The notes: generated by a model not told the origin, from the letters alone. Shown: positions 12,889-24,153, counted from the stretch's first letter. The stretch is 64,000 nucleotides of DNA from Pyropia yezoensis (GCA_009829735.1 CM020619.1:27988063-28052062); one strand, 5' to 3'. Program-made: numbers and translations.

Positions 12889-15148
12889 CACCACCTCCGC
12901 CGCGTGGAGCTCCATCGTCACGACCGGGGAGATGCGGGTGTGGCACCCCGTGACGCTGGACATCCCCCGCGGCCCGTGGGCGTCAGAGACAGCCCGCCGC
13001 AACCCGTTTATGACCTACCGGCTGACCACCACCTACACGTCTGCGGACAGTGGCGACCGCTACGTGGTGCCCTGCTTTTGGGCCGCCGACGGGATGGCCG
13101 CCCACACGGGCGCGTCGGCGGGTTCGGTGTGGCGCTGCCTCTTCACCCCCGACGCGCCGGGCGAGTGGCGCTGGTCCATGTCCTTCAAGCAGGGCCCCGG
13201 CGTGGCGGTGCGGACCGACGGCGCGGGCGCGCCGGTGCGCCCGTTTGACGGCCGCACCGGCTCGTTTGTGGTGGGCCCAAGTAACAACGAGACGGCGGGG
13301 GGGCGGGACTTTCGGCAAAAGGGCCGCCTCCGCCCTGTGCCGGGGCAGCGGTACATGCGGTTTGACAATGGGGATTGGTTCTTGAAGCACGGGACGGACT
13401 CGCCCGAGAACTTTTTCGGCTACCGCGAGTTTGACAACACGCCCAAGGGGCGCCACCTGTACGGGCCTCACATCATGGACTGGCTGCCCGGAGACCCCAC
13501 GTGGGGTGCCGACCACCGGGGCAAGGGCATCATTGGGGCCCTCAGCTACCTGGCGTCGGTCGGGGTCAACTCGGTCTACGCCATGCCCCTGACCGTCGGT
13601 GGGGACGCCAAAGACACCTTCCCTTGGGTGACGGAGCGGGGCGTTTGGCGGTACGATGTGTCCAAGCTGGCCCAGTGGGACATTGTATTGGACCACATGG
13701 ACGCCCAGGGGGTGGCCCTGCACTTTATTCTGTCTGAGACTGAAAACGAGGAGCTTATGGAGCGAGCCGACCGCGGCGTATTGGGCCACGGCTTCTCGAC
13801 CAGCCGGCGGCTGTACTACCGGGAGCTCATTGCCCGCTTTGGCCATCACCAGGGCATCATGTGGAACCTGGGCGAGGAGAATGGGTGGAAGGATGGCAGC
13901 GGCCGGGGGCAGTACAACACGGACTGGCAGCGCAAGGTCTTCCTCGCCCACTTGGCGGCGCTCGAGCCGTACGGGGCGCTCCTGTCTCTCCACACCTTCC
14001 CCGCCGACAAGGAGCGCATCTTCACCCCCCTGCTGGGCGACGCGTCGGCCTTGACGGGCGCGTCCCTGCAGGTGGCCGGGTGGCCCAACGTGCACAACGA
14101 GACGCTCACGTGGGTGCTCGCGTCCCGGGAGGCGGCCAAGCCGTGGGTGGTGTCGGTGGATGAGATTGGCGGCACGGGGGCGCTGCCCGACGCGGTCACC
14201 CCCGACCACCACCGGGAGCGCCGGGACGTGCTGTGGGGGGCCCTCACCGCCGGCGCGGCCGGGGTGGAGTGGTACAACCAGGCGGGGGACCAGTCGATGG
14301 AGGACTTTCGTGGCCACGCCAACCTGTGGGCCACCACCGACCGCACGCTTCGGCTGCTCCGTGCGCAGCGGGTGCCGTTTTGGGCCATGGACCCCGCCGA
14401 CTGGGTGGTGCAGGGGCGCAACAACTGGGCGCTCGCCAGCCCCGACATCATCCTCGTGTTTTTGCGCTGGGGCGGCGCTGCCACCGTCCGCCTCGCCCCG
14501 TCGACGGCGTACGCGGTCGGCTGGTTTGACCCGCGCCTCGGCGCGGGGGTGGCGCTGGAGGGCGCCCGCGTTATCGTCACCACCACCGGCGGCGCGACGC
14601 GCATTGGCGTCGCGCCGCGCGACGCGCGACGCGACTGGGCGCTGCTCGTCCGCCGCGTCGGGCCGGTGCCGACGCCGTCGCCGCCGACGCCGCCGTCACC
14701 GCCATTGCCATCGTCGTCGGCGGCACCGACGCCGCCGCCGCCGCTGCGCGTCACCCCGCCGGCGGGCCCGTTTTCTTTTTACGTTGTCGACCCCCGGTCG
14801 GGGGTGGACGTGGCGGGCCCGCTGCCGCCCACCGGCGGGTCACTCCACCGGGCGGCCCTGCCGCCTGGCTTTTCCCTCCGTGCCGCCCCCCAGGAGGGGC
14901 TGCCACCGCCGCCACTGTCGCCGACTACCAGCATACGTGGCGGCGCCGGCGGCCGCGGCAGCGTGGTGTGGGAGCTGAATGGGCAGGTGGTGCGGGTGGA
15001 GCGGGTGCCGCCCTACTTGATTGCCGGCGACCACCGTGGCACCATCTACCCGTGGCGGGCGGCGCCCTGTGGGGGGGCCGCCACCATCGCCGCCCGCTGG
15101 GGCGCGGGGGGGGACGCGTCCACCATCCACGTGACGATGGTGTGCTGA
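12752..15148 (+). CDS. Secreted DUF5060 / (beta-alpha)8 glycoside-hydrolase-like protein
   Basis: The ATG at 12752 sits in a perfect GCCGCCATGG context; the open frame 12 bases upstream begins with TTG. A signal peptide ends near residue 45. A beta-sandwich region resembling DUF5060 follows ('VWHPVTLDIPRGPW', 'GEWRWSMSF'). Then comes a TIM-barrel-like region with 'FLKHGTDSPENF', 'WNLGEENGW' (E375/E376, a likely acid/base) and 'VVSVDEIGG' (E471, a likely nucleophile). The tail 'FYVVDPRSG', and then 'RVERVPPYLIAGDHRGTIYPW' with one residue or more of variation, resembles bacterial accessory beta-domains of the type 'ENVAPYALFGD..G.Y..W'. The protein has 798 residues in one uninterrupted exon. 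Known relatives of this layout are mostly bacterial (for example planctomycetes), so ancient transfer is possible. The substrate is unknown; an algal or bacterial cell-wall polysaccharide is a guess. Confidence 0.7.
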
Positions 15149-15890
15149 GCGTCGGCCGGGCCGGCGGTGCGGTCGTCTCCAGTCGCGAGGGGAAGGAGGA
15201 GGGGGGGGCTGCTGTCGTACGGGTGTGTGGTTTTTTTTGTCTCGGGGGGGTTGGAAGGGGGGGGAGGGGGTGTGCAGGTCTGGGGCTGGGGGGAGTGGGT
15301 CGGGGGGTGGGAGGGGGAAGGGGATGGCGCGGCGCCCCCCCCCCCCCCCCCCGGCTCCCCCCGCCCCCTTTTTTTTTTTGCTTTGCTCTTGCTCCCGCCG
15401 CGTCGACACCGCCGCGGCGCCCCCCGCCCCCCTCAGCAAGTATGACGCGCGCATGTCCGCGCGCGGGGCGTAGCGGCTCCCGCCGCGGGGCAGAGGGGTC
15501 CGCAGGGCCACGTGCGCCCCCTTCGGCACCCCCCCTTCCCGCCGTCAACCCCCCTCAGCGGCGGCCACCCCAACCCCTACCACGAGCGCTCGGCCGACGC
15601 GCCCACCGCCGACCGGGTAAGGCGCCTCTGCCATGAAAGGCAGTTCCGTGCTGTTTGTATGAAGTGTACTGTACAGTTCAACACCCATCCCCCTCCCCCA
15701 CTTCCCGGCCAGAGCGGCGGCCACCCGCCCCATCCCCACGTCGGCGGCGGTTGGGCAGCCAGCGGCCCATCCCCGCCCGCCCGCCCCCCCGTCGCCAAAA
15801 CCGCAACCGCCACCGCCACAGCCACCCCCCCCCCCCCCCTACCCCTCTCGTCACGCCCCACCGCCGCCACCCCCGTCATCGCCGCTCACC
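15149..15890. other. Gene-free stretch with poly-C and a GTACTGTAC palindrome
   Basis: This is the 3' region of the DUF5060-like gene. It is G-rich, then holds long C and T runs. GTACTGTAC lies at 15666-15674, inside a slightly longer imperfect palindrome. No gene is supported. Confidence 0.4.
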
Positions 15891-17312
15891 ATGACCCCAC
15901 CCCACCCCACCCGCTCGCCCCGTCACGGACCTGCCAGCCCAGCAGGGGCACCCCCACCCCCCCCACCTGCCCCACCTCCACACGCCGACTACCTCGGCGG
16001 CGGCGGCGGCTCGGTAGCAACCGCCGCCGCGGGGGTGGGCGGGTGGGCGCCCACGCGGCGGTCAACGACCCCGCCCGGCGGCTGCCGCGGGCCGCCGGCG
16101 GGGGTGGCCCCCCCCCAGTGGCCGGCGACCACCCGCGGCGTGGCGGGCGCCGCCGCCGCCGCCGCGGCCACCCGCCCGGCGGCCCGGTGTGGGGTGGCGG
16201 CCGCCGTCGCGGCCGCGGCCACCCGCCCCGCGGGCAGCTGCGGGGTGGCGGGCGGCGGCACGGCCGCCGCCGCCACCCGCCGGGCACCGCCAGGCGTCCC
16301 CGCCGCCGCCGCCGCCGCCGGCCCTGCGCCCACCGTCCTTGCCGCCACCCGGCCGGCGGCCAGGCGGGGTGTGGCGGGCGGCACGGCAGTCACCCCCCCC
16401 CGTCGGGTGGCGGCGGGTGTCGTCCCCGCCGCCCCCGCCGCCGCCGCTGCCGCGGCCGCCGCCGCCACCACCACCCGCCCAGCGGCGTACCGCGGCGTGG
16501 CGGGCGGCTCGGCCGCCGCCAGCCGCCGGCGCGCCCCCCCCGGGGTCCCCGCCGGGGCCGGCGCCCCCCCCAGCCGGCCAGCGGCCACGGCAGCGACGCT
16601 GCGGCCGGCCCGTCGCCCGCCGTCGCCTCTGCCGCGGCCGCGGCGGCGGCGCGGCGGCCGGCGGCGGCCGCCGCGGCGGCGGCCGCCGCCGACGCGGCGG
16701 CGTAGCCGCCCCCCCATGGCGGCGGTGCGGGGGCCGGCGGGGGAGTGGCGGCGCCGGCGCCGGCGCCGGCGCCGGCGCCACCCCCCCCCCCCCTGGCCAG
16801 CGGGCGCCCCCCCCCGCACGCCGGCACCGCCGCCCTCCTCCTCCTCCATGACCAGCACCCGGCCGGTGCGGGGCCGCCCCCGCCGCCGCCGCACCCGCGA
16901 CGCCGGGGTGGCGGCCCACCGGTCCGCGGCGGCGCCGCCCGCCGGGGTACCCGCGGCCGCCCCACCCGCCGCCGCCGCGGCGGGGGCGGCACGGCGGGCG
17001 GGGGTGGCCAGGAAGGGCGACGCCGGTGGCGGCGTGGCGGCCGCGCCGCGTGTGTGCACCCGGCGGGCAGAGGGCGGGGGCGGCAGCCGCACCCGCCGTG
17101 GGGGGCCCAGCGGCGTTGCGCCGGGGGTGGCGGCGGCGGCGGCGGCCGCCGCCGCCGCCTCTGCCACTGCCACCGATGGTGGGGGGAGCATGGGAGGGGG
17201 GCGTGGCGGCGTCGTTGCAGCCGGCTCCGCCCTCAGCAGCGCCATCGTGCCGAGCAACAATGGGACGAGGGGGGGGGGGGGGGCGGGGGGGGGGGGCGGA
17301 AGGGGGGAATGA
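15891..17312 (+). CDS. Ala/Arg/Pro-rich repeat ORF, uncertain
   Basis: The ATG at 15891 has a good context and opens a 473-residue frame. The product is almost entirely Ala, Arg, Pro and Gly. Between about 16100 and 16560 it carries degenerate repeats of the type 'ATRPAARxGVAGG', spaced 50-90 bases apart. The opposite strand is also open here (15989-17413) with an equally repetitive product ('ATPRLAAGRVAA'). From sequence alone I cannot decide which strand, if either, is coding. No domain is recognisable. The stretch may simply be an expanded G+C-rich minisatellite. Confidence 0.2.
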   Translation: MTPPHPTRSPRHGPASPAGAPPPPPPAPPPHADYLGGGGGSVATAAAGVGGWAPTRRSTTPPGGCRGPPAGVAPPQWPATTRGVAGAAAAAAATRPAARCGVAAAVAAAATRPAGSCGVAGGGTAAAATRRAPPGVPAAAAAAGPAPTVLAATRPAARRGVAGGTAVTPPRRVAAGVVPAAPAAAAAAAAAATTTRPAAYRGVAGGSAAASRRRAPPGVPAGAGAPPSRPAATAATLRPARRPPSPLPRPRRRRGGRRRPPRRRPPPTRRRSRPPMAAVRGPAGEWRRRRRRRRRRHPPPPWPAGAPPRTPAPPPSSSSMTSTRPVRGRPRRRRTRDAGVAAHRSAAAPPAGVPAAAPPAAAAAGAARRAGVARKGDAGGGVAAAPRVCTRRAEGGGGSRTRRGGPSGVAPGVAAAAAAAAAASATATDGGGSMGGGRGGVVAAGSALSSAIVPSNNGTRGGGGAGGGGGRGE

Positions 17313-17648
17313 GGGGGAGGGGGAGGGGAGAGGTGGGGGGGCAGCGGGGAGGACCAGACCCAATCGGGGGGAGGGCGGTGGGCGGACAAGGGGAGGGGGT
17401 GGGCGGGCGCCACCGCGGCGGAGCAGAGGCTGCCGACGACGGCGGCGCGGGGGCGGCGGCGCCGGCCGCCCGCCTCCCCAGAGAAGCGCTACCGTATGGC
17501 CGACGCCGTTGGCGCTCCGTAGCGCCGGCGGGGAGGCGCGAGCACAACTCTGGGAGGGCGGAAACGCTGCCAGCTGGCCCCCTGGCGCCCCCGCCCTCGC
17601 CAGCCTGCGGGCTTTTTTGTTGTCTTTTTTTTTGAATCCTGTATGTAT

Positions 17649-17657
17649 GTACAGTAC
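17649..17657. promoter_or_regulatory. GTACAGTAC palindrome upstream of the GATA gene
   Basis: GTACAGTAC lies inside a short A+T-rich patch about 290 bases before the start codon of the GATA-finger gene. A second core, GTACTGTAC, lies in its first intron (18214-18222). Role unknown; a transcription-factor site is one option. Confidence 0.25.
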
Positions 17658-17939
17658 ACGTCTCTCGCGCGTGCGCGTTGGCGGCCAGCCCCCCCCCCCC
17701 CCCCCCCCCCCCTCCCCCCTCTTTGTCGCAGCTGGGCGGCGTGTGCCGCAAGAGCCTGCGCACCGCTCCGTCCGCTCCAACCCGCTCTCCTCGCCCTCGG
17801 CGCACTGCCCCCCCTCCCCCCTCCCCCCCCCTCCCCCCCCCTCCCGCCCCCGCCCCGCGCCCCCCCCCTCCCCCCCCCCCCTGCCTACGCGCACGCGTCT
17901 GCGTTCGCGGGTGCGCCCCGGCCCGCGTGGCGGGCGGCC

Positions 17940-20354
17940 ATGCCCCCCGCCGGCTGGCGCTGCGCCTCGTGCGCGTGCGCGGCGACGGATACGGCCGCAC
18001 GGCGGGTGGGGCCGACGGGGCGGGCGACGCTGTGCAACGGTACGTACACACGGCCTTGATGCCTTTTTCTTTTTTTGTTGCTTTTTTTTTTTTTGTTCGT
18101 TGAGGTGAGGGGAGTCTCCAGGTTGTTGGGGGGGGGGGGGGGAGGAGTGGCAGCCGTCAGCCCCGTTGCTTTGTCTTTTTTTTGTGCAGGTGCCATGTCC
18201 CCCTCGCTCTGGGGTACTGTACGCCCCCACGGTCCTCCCTATCCTCGTGCTTTCATCTCCGTTGGGCACCCGCGCTCACCAGAATGCGGTGTTTGTGTGG
18301 CTCTGTGCCTTTCCTGCTTTCATCTGCTTTCACCACCACCCCCCTTTTTTTTCTTTTTTTTCTCCTTTGGTGTGGCGTGCTAGTGTGTGGGCTGCGGTGG
18401 AGCCGCCAGCGCCGCAAGGAGGAGGAAGGAGCGCCGGCGACCGTCGACGAGTGGCGGTGCCTCGAGTGTGGGGTGAAAGACCCGCCGTGCCGGCGGACGG
18501 GGCCGGCGGGCAAGGACACCCTGTGCAATGGTACGGGGGCGTGGACGAGCGCTGGGGCGGGCGGGGGATGGGCGGGGGGTGGGGTGGCCGCGCGGGGGGG
18601 GTGGGGGGGGCTGACTGCAAGGAGCATTGTTATCGTGGGGCGGGTTGTGGGGAGTTGGGCGGGTTGAGAGTGGGGGAAGGGGGTGGGTGATGGGGGGGGG
18701 GCGGGAATGCGGGCGGGGTTGGGGGTGGGTGGGGTGGAGGGGTATCGTGGCGTCGGTGTGGGTGTGGAGTCCCTGGACCCGCTGGGTGACGGGCGCACCC
18801 GCCTTGGGAGGACGCTCTCCTGACCCGTTTCTACCGCTGTCTGCCTTTGCTGTCGTCCCGTCCCTGTGCGTGGGTGCCTTGTTGTTGCGCGGTGGCTGAC
18901 ATGGGTGGGGGCCGTGGGCGGCGACGCGTGTGATGACGTCCCTGTCGGCGGCGCTGGGGTGGGGTCACGCAGTGTGCGGCCAGCGCTGGGCAATGGGCCT
19001 GCTCGCCACAAAGTCACCGGTCCCGCCGCTGCCGTGGCGGTGCCTCCAGTGCTCCACGGTCGACACGCCGTGCCACCGACCGGGGCCGACCGGCAGGGCG
19101 ACGCTGTGCAACAGTACGTCTTGGGGGGGGGCGGTGGGAGGTGGGGAGCAGCGTGCGGGGGACGGGGGTGGGGAGCGGGGGGCTGTCCCTTGGTGCGTCA
19201 CGCCGTGGCTGACGTGGGCGGGTGGTGTGTGTGGTGGCTGTCGGGGGTGACCTCACTGTGTGGCCTGCGGGTTGGGGGGGGGGAGGGGGCGGACGAGGAA
19301 GGGGGGAAGGGCATGCACTGAAGGACGTATGTGTGCCCCTTTTTGCGTGCTGATTTTGTGGTGTTCTTCTCACCCGGTCGGTGATGGCGTGCCTTGGGGG
19401 CCGCGGGGGACCGTACTGCGGGTGGGGATAGGGTGCGGTTTGAAGTGGAACAAGAAGCGCAAGCGGGAGCAGGTCGCCGCCCCCGCGCCTGTCACTGCCG
19501 CCGCCCCCAGCACTGCCGCCGCCCCCATTACTGGCGCCGCCCCCAATACCGCCGCCGCCGCCACCGCTGCCGCCGCTTCCGCTGCCAACGCCACTGCTAC
19601 CGCCGCCACCGTTGCCGACACCACCGCTGCCGACACCACCGCTGCCGACACCACCGCTGCCGACACCACCGCTGCCGCCGCCACCGCTGCCGCCGCCTCC
19701 GCTGCCGCCGCCACGGCTGCCGCCGCTACCGCTGCCGCCGCCTCCGCTGCCGCTGCTGCCGCCTCCGCTGCCGCCGCCGCAGCGCCGCCCGTGACGCCTG
19801 CTAGCGTTGGCGCTGCTCCGCCGCTCCCCCAGCCTGCTGCCGTGCCCGTCGCCGCGGGAACGATGGCGGCACCCGTCGCGGCTTTGGGTCCGCGGGCGGC
19901 GCCGCCCGTTGTGGTGGTGGCGGGTGCGGCGGCCGTTCCACCCCAGCGAGGCCCCACTGGTGGCGGCGCGTCGCCGGCGCCGCCACCCGCCTCTGGTGGT
20001 GGTGATGGCGGTGGCGTCAGCGTCGGCAGCGCCGGCGCCGGCGCTGGCGGGCCCTCGCTTGGGACGGCCGGCGGGTCCCGCGGCACGTCGCTGGCGCCAG
20101 TGCCGCAGGCGGCTCAGGCTAGCGTTGGAGCGGCGCGCCCACCTGTGCTGGTTGTCGGCGGCGGGCAGCAGCCGCCGGCCGACAAAGCGCCGCAGCCGTC
20201 TGCACAACAGCCTTCGGGCGATGTTGTACTGCGCCTGCCGGCCTCTGCTTCAGCTGCCTCTGCTGTCCCTGCGTGTGCAGGCACTGTGGCGCAGCGCGGC
20301 CCTGCGCCCGTTTGTTTGTCTGCGGATGCTGTGGAGCAGGCTCGGGGCGTGTGA
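17940..20354 (+). CDS. Four-exon triple GATA zinc-finger protein
   Basis: Exons are 17940-18039, 18384-18530, 18973-19113 and 19432-20354, giving 1311 coding bases and 436 residues. Donors are GTACGTAC, GTACGGGG and GTACGTCT; acceptors are TAG, CAG and TAG. Each of three GATA fingers is split by an intron right after 'TLCN', always in phase 1. Finger 1 is 'WRCASC...TLCN|VCGLRW' (C-x2-C-x20-C-x2-C). Finger 2 is 'WRCLEC...TLCN|VCGQRW' (x18). Finger 3 is 'WRCLQC...TLCN|RCGLKW' (x18). Basic tails follow (for example 'NKKRKRE'). The last exon encodes about 290 mostly Ala/Pro residues, including an 'ADTTA' repeat. GATA factors bind DNA in the nucleus. The usual Ala after CN is replaced by Val, Val and Arg. 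The start is the first ATG before finger 1; an upstream exon is possible. Confidence 0.8.
19615..19674 (+). repeat. 15-base coding minisatellite (ADTTA)
   Basis: A 15-base unit, CCGACACCACCGCTG, is repeated nearly exactly four times within the last exon of the GATA gene and encodes 'ADTTA' steps. It sits inside a longer (GCC/GCT)n Ala stretch. Confidence 0.7.
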
Positions 20355-20768
20355 AACCTCCTCGTGGCCGCCAGGTGGATGGGCGACATCGATGCGGCTC
20401 CCGCCAGCCGCGCCATCGACCGTGTCAAGGTGGTGGGGAGGGGGCGGGGGGATGTGGACGCCCTGGACATCTACTGTACTTGCTTGGCTGGGCCTATGGA
20501 GCTGCAGGTGTGTCGGGAGGGCAGGAGGAAGCAGCACCGTTCCTGTTCCCGGTCAGAATTCTCTCTGCCACTGCCGCAGCATGGCAAGCTTTTCAACAGC
20601 GGTGCGTGGGGGGCATTGACGCAACACGTCCATTCCTCCCCACCCCCCCTCCCTGCCCCACGCCCTTCCTGTTACTCGTGAGTGCGGTGCCCTCCAAGGC
20701 TGAGCTCCCCTCCATGACCCAATTTTCCAGTACGATGCCGATGGCGGAGTACTGTAGTTGGGGATGAC

Positions 20769-20806
20769 AGTCGACCACCTCCAGAGCTTGCTTTGGAGGT
20801 GGTCGA
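20769..20806. repeat. 14-bp perfect inverted repeat, 10-base loop
   Basis: GTCGACCACCTCCA (20769-20782) and its exact reverse complement (20793-20806) are separated by 10 bases. No T run follows, so it does not look like a bacterial-type terminator. It could fold as an RNA hairpin. Confidence 0.8.
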
Positions 20807-21019
20807 CCGTACGTGAATCGCTTGGCGTTAGCGCAGCGACATCCAATCATTGCATGATGTGCTGGCAGTGCTGTCGAGAACCCCCCCCATGTGCTCGGTT
20901 GATGTGGCAGATGCCAATCAGGTGCCAGTCCACTGGGCCATGATGGAGCTGCGTGTCCCCCATCTAAGCCTACGCTCCATCACTGTTTCTTTCTTCCTCT
21001 GCCCCCCGGTCCTCAATTG

Positions 21020-21058
21020 ACAGGCTGGTTGATGACAGGTTGGATGATCCAGCCTGTC
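21020..21058. repeat. 10-bp inverted repeat GACAGGCTGG
   Basis: GACAGGCTGG (21020-21029) pairs with CCAGCCTGTC (21049-21058). A second, partial copy of the left arm lies between them (GACAGGTTGG). Function unknown. Confidence 0.6.
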
Positions 21059-21823
21059 CCGTGCACTTCCACTACCAGGAGACACGCTAGTGCTCCCCCG
21101 CCCGCGGGGATCCCACGGTGCTCTTGGCAAGGGGACCCCCAAAGGTACCCGTTCGCGGGGGTGCGGAAGCCGGGGAGTCTCCTGTCAGAGAGAGTCAACA
21201 GTGCAGAGGAAACGGCAATGGTTATGGCGCTTCGTCGTGCCTGTCCGCCGCACTTCCAACATCCCGATATCTCGGATATGATATGTCAGTCTCGCTTCGA
21301 CGGGCAAGAGCCCGCTGGGAAGCCCCCCGCCCTCCCCCCCCCGCCAGCGGGGCCCACGGGGCGGCCGTGGCGTGGGGGCTCCCCGCCAGGCGCCCACGGA
21401 GGGGCTGCAAGGCAGCGAGGCTTGTCGTGTTCTAAACCAGGAGCGGCTGCGTGGGTGCCGTCGCCCCGTCCATCCTGCCGGCCTGTTTCCTTCAAGTTTG
21501 TGCTGATTTCAGCTGCGCGCCCGGGTCCCCCTGTCGCCACAAGGGGCTCACCGGGCCGCCGTGAGGTCGTCTGACCCCCGCGGCGGCCCACTTGAAAAGA
21601 CACTCCCATCGACACGCGCACCACATAGAGCGGAGGGGCGAGGAGCATCTTCGCATATGAGTTGTTGTTACAAGCGGTCGCCACGCTCGTCTCCGTTTGC
21701 CCCTTACAAGCACCCGGCCACCCTCCCCCCCCGCCCCGCAAGCGTGCGGTCTACCCACGCAGTCCATCCCGTTCCCTGCCCGCCCCCCCACCAACCGACA
21801 GGCCTCTCAACGGGGCGGCCACC

Positions 21824-24051
21824 ATGGGGCACCCGTCTCCGCGTCCCGCCCGCCAGGCGGGGCGTCTTGCCGCCACCGCGGCCGCCGCTGCGGTGGCGGC
21901 GGCGGCGGCGGCGGTTGCGGTCGCCACCAAGCCCTTCCCCGGCCTTCCCGACACAGCGATCGGGCGCTTCCACCTCCTCCCGTCCCTGACCTGCAACACC
22001 CGTGCGCCGGAGCTCGCCAACGGCACCCGCACCTTCTCCATCCGCCCCGCCGACCCGTCAAACGCAAACGCGACCACACGGCTCCTCTCCGACGCCACCT
22101 GCGTGGCGCCGGTGGAAAACCCGACGCTGCTGCTGGCGCTGCCCGACCCCGCCAACAGCCTGGCGGGCATTGGCCACGCGCAGCTGTTTGGGACGGCATG
22201 GGTGCTGGATGACCGGCGGCTGGCCGGGCCTGGCTCGCGCCTGACCAGCCGGGTCAAGCTGCTCAAGGCGGGGCCGTCGGCCGACGACTCGTGGTCGATG
22301 GTGCACCCCTTTACCGACGACGGCCTCGAGTACGAGGCAGACGTGGCGCGGCTGCTCACCCTCCAGCGCAACAGCGTTGGGGGGGAGGTCATGCGGGTGT
22401 CGGGGGAGTGGGAGGTGGTGGCGCTGACCCGCCTGACCGGCGGGCTGTGCCTCAACGCCGACTGCTCTGACTTTAGCGCCGTCGCCACGCTGCTACCGCC
22501 GCCCGCGGCAGCCGCCGCTACCCCCACCATCATCACTCGCACGCCCACCGCAGACGACGAGGGCCCGCTGGACACGCCGGGCCCCACCCGCCCGGTGCCG
22601 ATGTTTGAGCACGACATCCTGTCGCTGGGCCGGGCGGTGCAGGTGGACCCGGGGTGGCTGCCCAACGTCACCCTCTGGGGGCCGCCCCCCACCCTGACCG
22701 TCACCTCCCTCACCCCCTTCCACAAGGATCTGGTCCGGCCGGACGGCCGCTTCCGGCGGTCGGCGGCGCTGGAGATGACGGCGTTTGCCTTTTGCCAAGA
22801 GCCGGCCGACGCGTTCGTCACCGACCCCGACCGCTACTGTGGGGGGGAGGGCGTGCGGAAAGCGGGCGCCGTTGCAAGAGACCTCCGCCTCTCGTCCCAC
22901 CCCAACGGCGCGGAGGCGGTCGTTGTCTCGACGGCCGACGACGTGCCCAACGTGGACGTGTCGTGGACGTGGGTGCCAGGCGCGGGGGCGACGCCACCGT
23001 CCCCGCCAGCCTGCGCCGTGCCCGTCGACGCCGCCTACGCCCCCCGCCCCGGGTGGCTGGCCGGCACGGGCTCCCGGGAGGTGGCGGCGGAAGCCCCGTC
23101 CGAGGTGGCCCTGGCGGCCACGCTCGGTACCTGCGCGGCACCCCCCCCACCGCCGACGGCGCCCGGTGCGCCGCCCACAGCCCCCCCGCCCCCTGCCGCT
23201 GCCGCCCCCACCCCCCCCGCCCAAGCCTACTCGCTGCTGCGGATTGCGGAGCGGGACGCCCGCCGGGAGGTAGTGGGCCGCCTGTCGCGTGCCTTTGACG
23301 CCGCCCTGTTCCGGGCAGACGAGCCCGCCGAGCCCGCCGAGGCGTCGGACATTGTGCTGGCGATCGTGGTCGTCGCCCCCGCGCTCGTGGCGCAGGCCGT
23401 GTGCCTCGTTGCCGTCCAGTCGGACACGTGGCAGATTGCGGATAAGGCAACATTTGTGGCCACCGGCCTGAGCGGCCTGTTTAGCCTGGCGGGACTCCTG
23501 ACGTTGGCTGTGGCGGAGGGAGAGGGCGCCGCATTCCGTGCTGCGGGCCTCCGCCACGCGCTCCACGTCGAGTATGTGGGCGGCGGGGGGGCGGGGGGGG
23601 ACCCGGACCTGACTGGCTCCCGCCTGCTCCTCTCCGAAACGCTGCTGGTGGTGGCGCGCACCGACTACCGCCGGGGGCTCCTCGTCGGCCTCACCGCGGG
23701 GTGGTGTGTGGGTTTTGTGCTCCTCAGCGGCGGGCTCTACGTGCTGGCCATGCGTCGGTCGCCGACGGCGCCCGAGGGCACGGCAGGGGAGGGGGGGGGG
23801 GTGGAGGCGACCGGCGGGGGTGGCAAGACCGTCGACGATGGCGATGGGGGGAGCGCGCCCGCCAAGGACGCGGCAGGTGCGGCGGCAGCGGGAGAAGGGG
23901 GTGGTGGGGGGGGGGGGGCGCCCCGGCGACTGCCGCGGCCGCCCCAGCCGCGTCAGCGTCGGCCGAGAGTGGCGTCCCTGCGGGCGGTGCGGGCCGCCGA
24001 CTGCGCTGGCGGAGAGGGGCAGGGGGGGGGCGGGGGGAAGAGACGGTTTGA
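21824..24051 (+). CDS. Large-ectodomain protein with three C-terminal membrane segments
   Basis: The ATG at 21824 has a perfect GCCACCATGG context. A signal-anchor-like Ala/Val stretch lies at residues 13-35. About 470 residues without a recognised domain follow; they contain scattered Cys and N-glycosylation-like sites and a Pro-rich hinge. Three membrane segments are then visible: 'IVLAIVVVAPALVAQAVCLV' (about 508-530), 'FVATGLSGLFSLAGLLTLAV' (about 544-564) and 'LLVGLTAGWCVGFVLLSGGL' (about 619-643). The cytoplasmic tail is Gly-rich. The frame shifts at a 13-G run (23906-23918). I prefer the frame ending at 24051 ('APATAAAAPAASASAESG'). The unshifted frame runs to 24235 through a cluster of GTACAGTAC palindromes, which look intergenic. 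I do not recognise a family; a surface receptor-like or matrix protein is possible. Confidence 0.6.
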
Positions 24052-24153
24052 GAGGAGGGGCTTGAGTGAAGGGGGTGGGGAAGGGGGGAGAGCGCCGGCC
24101 AGAGAAGGGAGAGGGAGGGGGGCGGGCGCAACCTCATTCTTGCTCGTTCGTAT

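Larger units (their letters stand above)
20355..21823. other. Gene-poor stretch with hairpins
   Basis: A short open frame from the ATG at 20389 ('MGDIDAAPASRAIDRVKVVG') stays in the phase of the preceding GATA exon. It could be an extra 3' exon, but I cannot place splice sites. Two inverted repeats are present (20769-20806 and 21020-21058), as are TACTGTAC (20472-20479) and GTACTGTA (20749-20756). Nothing else is recognisable before the next start codon. Confidence 0.35.

Noticed and set aside
16062-18269. 735-residue minus-strand frame
   Set aside because: It is low-complexity Arg/Gly/Pro, spans the first GATA exon and its spacer, and has no domain. It reflects G+C bias.
18190-18383. Possible extra exon in GATA intron 1 after the acceptor-like TTTTTTTGTGCAG
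   Set aside because: Joining there would break finger 1 and lead into T-rich sequence and a stop. The acceptor at 18382-18383 completes the finger exactly.
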